Positions 63,403 to 64,000 of a stretch of 64,000 bases of DNA are shown one piece after another. The translations under genes and the position numbers were made by a program. The DNA comes from Bacillus yapensis (GTDB lineage: Bacteria; Bacillota; Bacilli; Bacillales; Cytobacillaceae): contig NZ_SUND01000011.1 of the NCBI RefSeq assembly GCF_005280205.1, positions 1 to 64,000 of the forward strand, read 5' to 3'. The number at the start of each line of letters is the position of its first letter. Within the stretch, counting starts at the first letter, position 1. Under the pieces are notes generated by a model. That model was not told the DNA's origin. It searched no databases and was given only the letters and a program-made list of their open reading frames with translations.

Positions 63403-64000
63403 CTATCTAGAAGAAACCGTCTGGGTAGAACCTTTTTTGGGATTCAGATTTAATATTTCCTTCACCATAAACACAGGTCCTCCTAAAACGAATAAATATC
63501 TTGCTTCCACTACTTGTTTCATTAAGGCTGCGAATAATCCGGTCATCTTCACTCCGAATACATTCCCTACCGCAACCTTCAATCCGATTGATGCAACGGT
63601 TCCTTTATGACTATAAGTAAATGGCTTTAAAGCCTCTCCTCGTATTGTTGCAGCAATATTCGGTCCGCATGTTTGAGCTTGTTGAATAGCAACCTGTGCT
63701 GTAGCTGGCAAAGCAGTTTGATCTTCCTTCGCGAACAGTGATGCATCCCCAACACAGAATACTCCATCAAGCCCTTTTACTCTAAGGTATTCATCCACCG
63801 GAATTCGCCCTTTAACCAATTGTAAATTCCATTTTTCTAATAGTTTATTCGCTCTAACTCCACCAGACCAAATCAAGGTTCTTGCAGGTATTTGGAAGCC
63901 ATTATCCAAAGCGATGGATTCCTTTTTACATTCAACAATTTTTGTAGAAGTCATCAATTCCACACCACTATTTTTCAAATAAGCAGTGGTAAAATCAATC
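63403..64000 (-). CDS. Type II NADH dehydrogenase, C-terminal part
   Basis: The frame runs off the right edge, so the N-terminal part with the FAD and first NAD sites is missing; about 198 residues remain. TLIWSGGVRAN, GVFCVGDAS (FAD contact) and ATAQVAIQQA are typical of NDH-2 proteins such as YjlD/YumB, as is the C-terminal membrane-binding helix region near FAALMKQVVEARYLF. It passes electrons from NADH to menaquinone. Confidence 0.9.
   Translation of the reverse strand, partial: IDFTTAYLKNSGVELMTSTKIVECKKESIALDNGFQIPARTLIWSGGVRANKLLEKWNLQLVKGRIPVDEYLRVKGLDGVFCVGDASLFAKEDQTALPATAQVAIQQAQTCGPNIAATIRGEALKPFTYSHKGTVASIGLKVAVGNVFGVKMTGLFAALMKQVVEARYLFVLGGPVFMVKEILNLNPKKGSTQTVSSR

Noticed and set aside
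1-64000. CRISPR arrays, rRNA or tRNA genes, prophage
   Set aside because: No spaced direct repeats of CRISPR size, no cloverleaf or rRNA sequence and no phage structural genes were seen.

Overview
The window comes from a spore-forming, low-GC member of the Bacillaceae. The evidence is a dppABCDE-ykfABCD operon in the B. subtilis order, a KinB-like sporulation kinase, a YhcN-type spore lipoprotein, CodY boxes, CcpA cre sites, PhoP boxes and a PstSCAB-PhoU operon. Nearly all genes are on the minus strand. The species cannot be fixed from this sequence.

Layout, left to right. 1-540: the 3' end of an IS256-family transposase, a long imperfect palindrome and three 52-bp tandem repeats. 539-10782: a CodY-type dipeptide uptake and murein-peptide recycling operon (dppA-E, ykfA-D plus a class A beta-lactamase-like gene), divergent from an amino-acid permease. 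12.5-34.8 kb: a large catabolic region of unknown substrate. It holds a TAXI-TRAP transporter, a second orphan TAXI binding protein, a UGSC-family protein, MmgE/PrpD, hydratases, two dehydrogenases of the Ldh2 and 3-hydroxyisobutyrate types, a DUF6282 protein, thioesterase, MaoC, and a complete beta-oxidation set (ADP-forming acyl-CoA ligase, acyl-CoA dehydrogenase, enoyl-CoA hydratase, hydroxyacyl-CoA dehydrogenase, thiolase). In its middle lies a sigma-54 activator with a PrpR-type sensor domain. Five good -24/-12 promoters precede the transcription units of this region, so it reads as one sigma-54 regulon.

34.8-41.7 kb: an AbrB-type membrane protein, a sensor kinase, a P-loop kinase, a GMC oxidoreductase with a Tat-exported partner and its own TatA, and a spore lipoprotein. 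41.7-50.5 kb: a leucine/isovalerate degradation operon with its TetR regulator, a palindromic operator and a cre site. 50.7-54.9 kb: phoU-pstBACS with PhoP boxes. 55-59.3 kb: a formate dehydrogenase unit (OFA-family transporter, FdhD, FdhA). 59.6-64 kb: guaC with a structured leader, a secreted DUF4185 protein with two C-terminal repeat modules, and the C-terminal part of a type II NADH dehydrogenase.

The main discovery is selenocysteine. Two genes that look broken by one in-frame TGA each read through cleanly. The UGSC protein has TGA exactly at the U of its U-G-S-C motif, and FdhA has TGA at the catalytic selenocysteine before a conserved His. Each TGA is followed, 11-12 nt later, by a strong hairpin fitting a bacterial SECIS element; the FdhA hairpin has the loop GGUCU, as in E. 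coli fdhF. The organism therefore probably decodes UGA as selenocysteine, which is rare in Bacillaceae, and places one selenoprotein inside a sigma-54-controlled catabolic island. No selA, selB, selD or tRNA-Sec gene is visible here.
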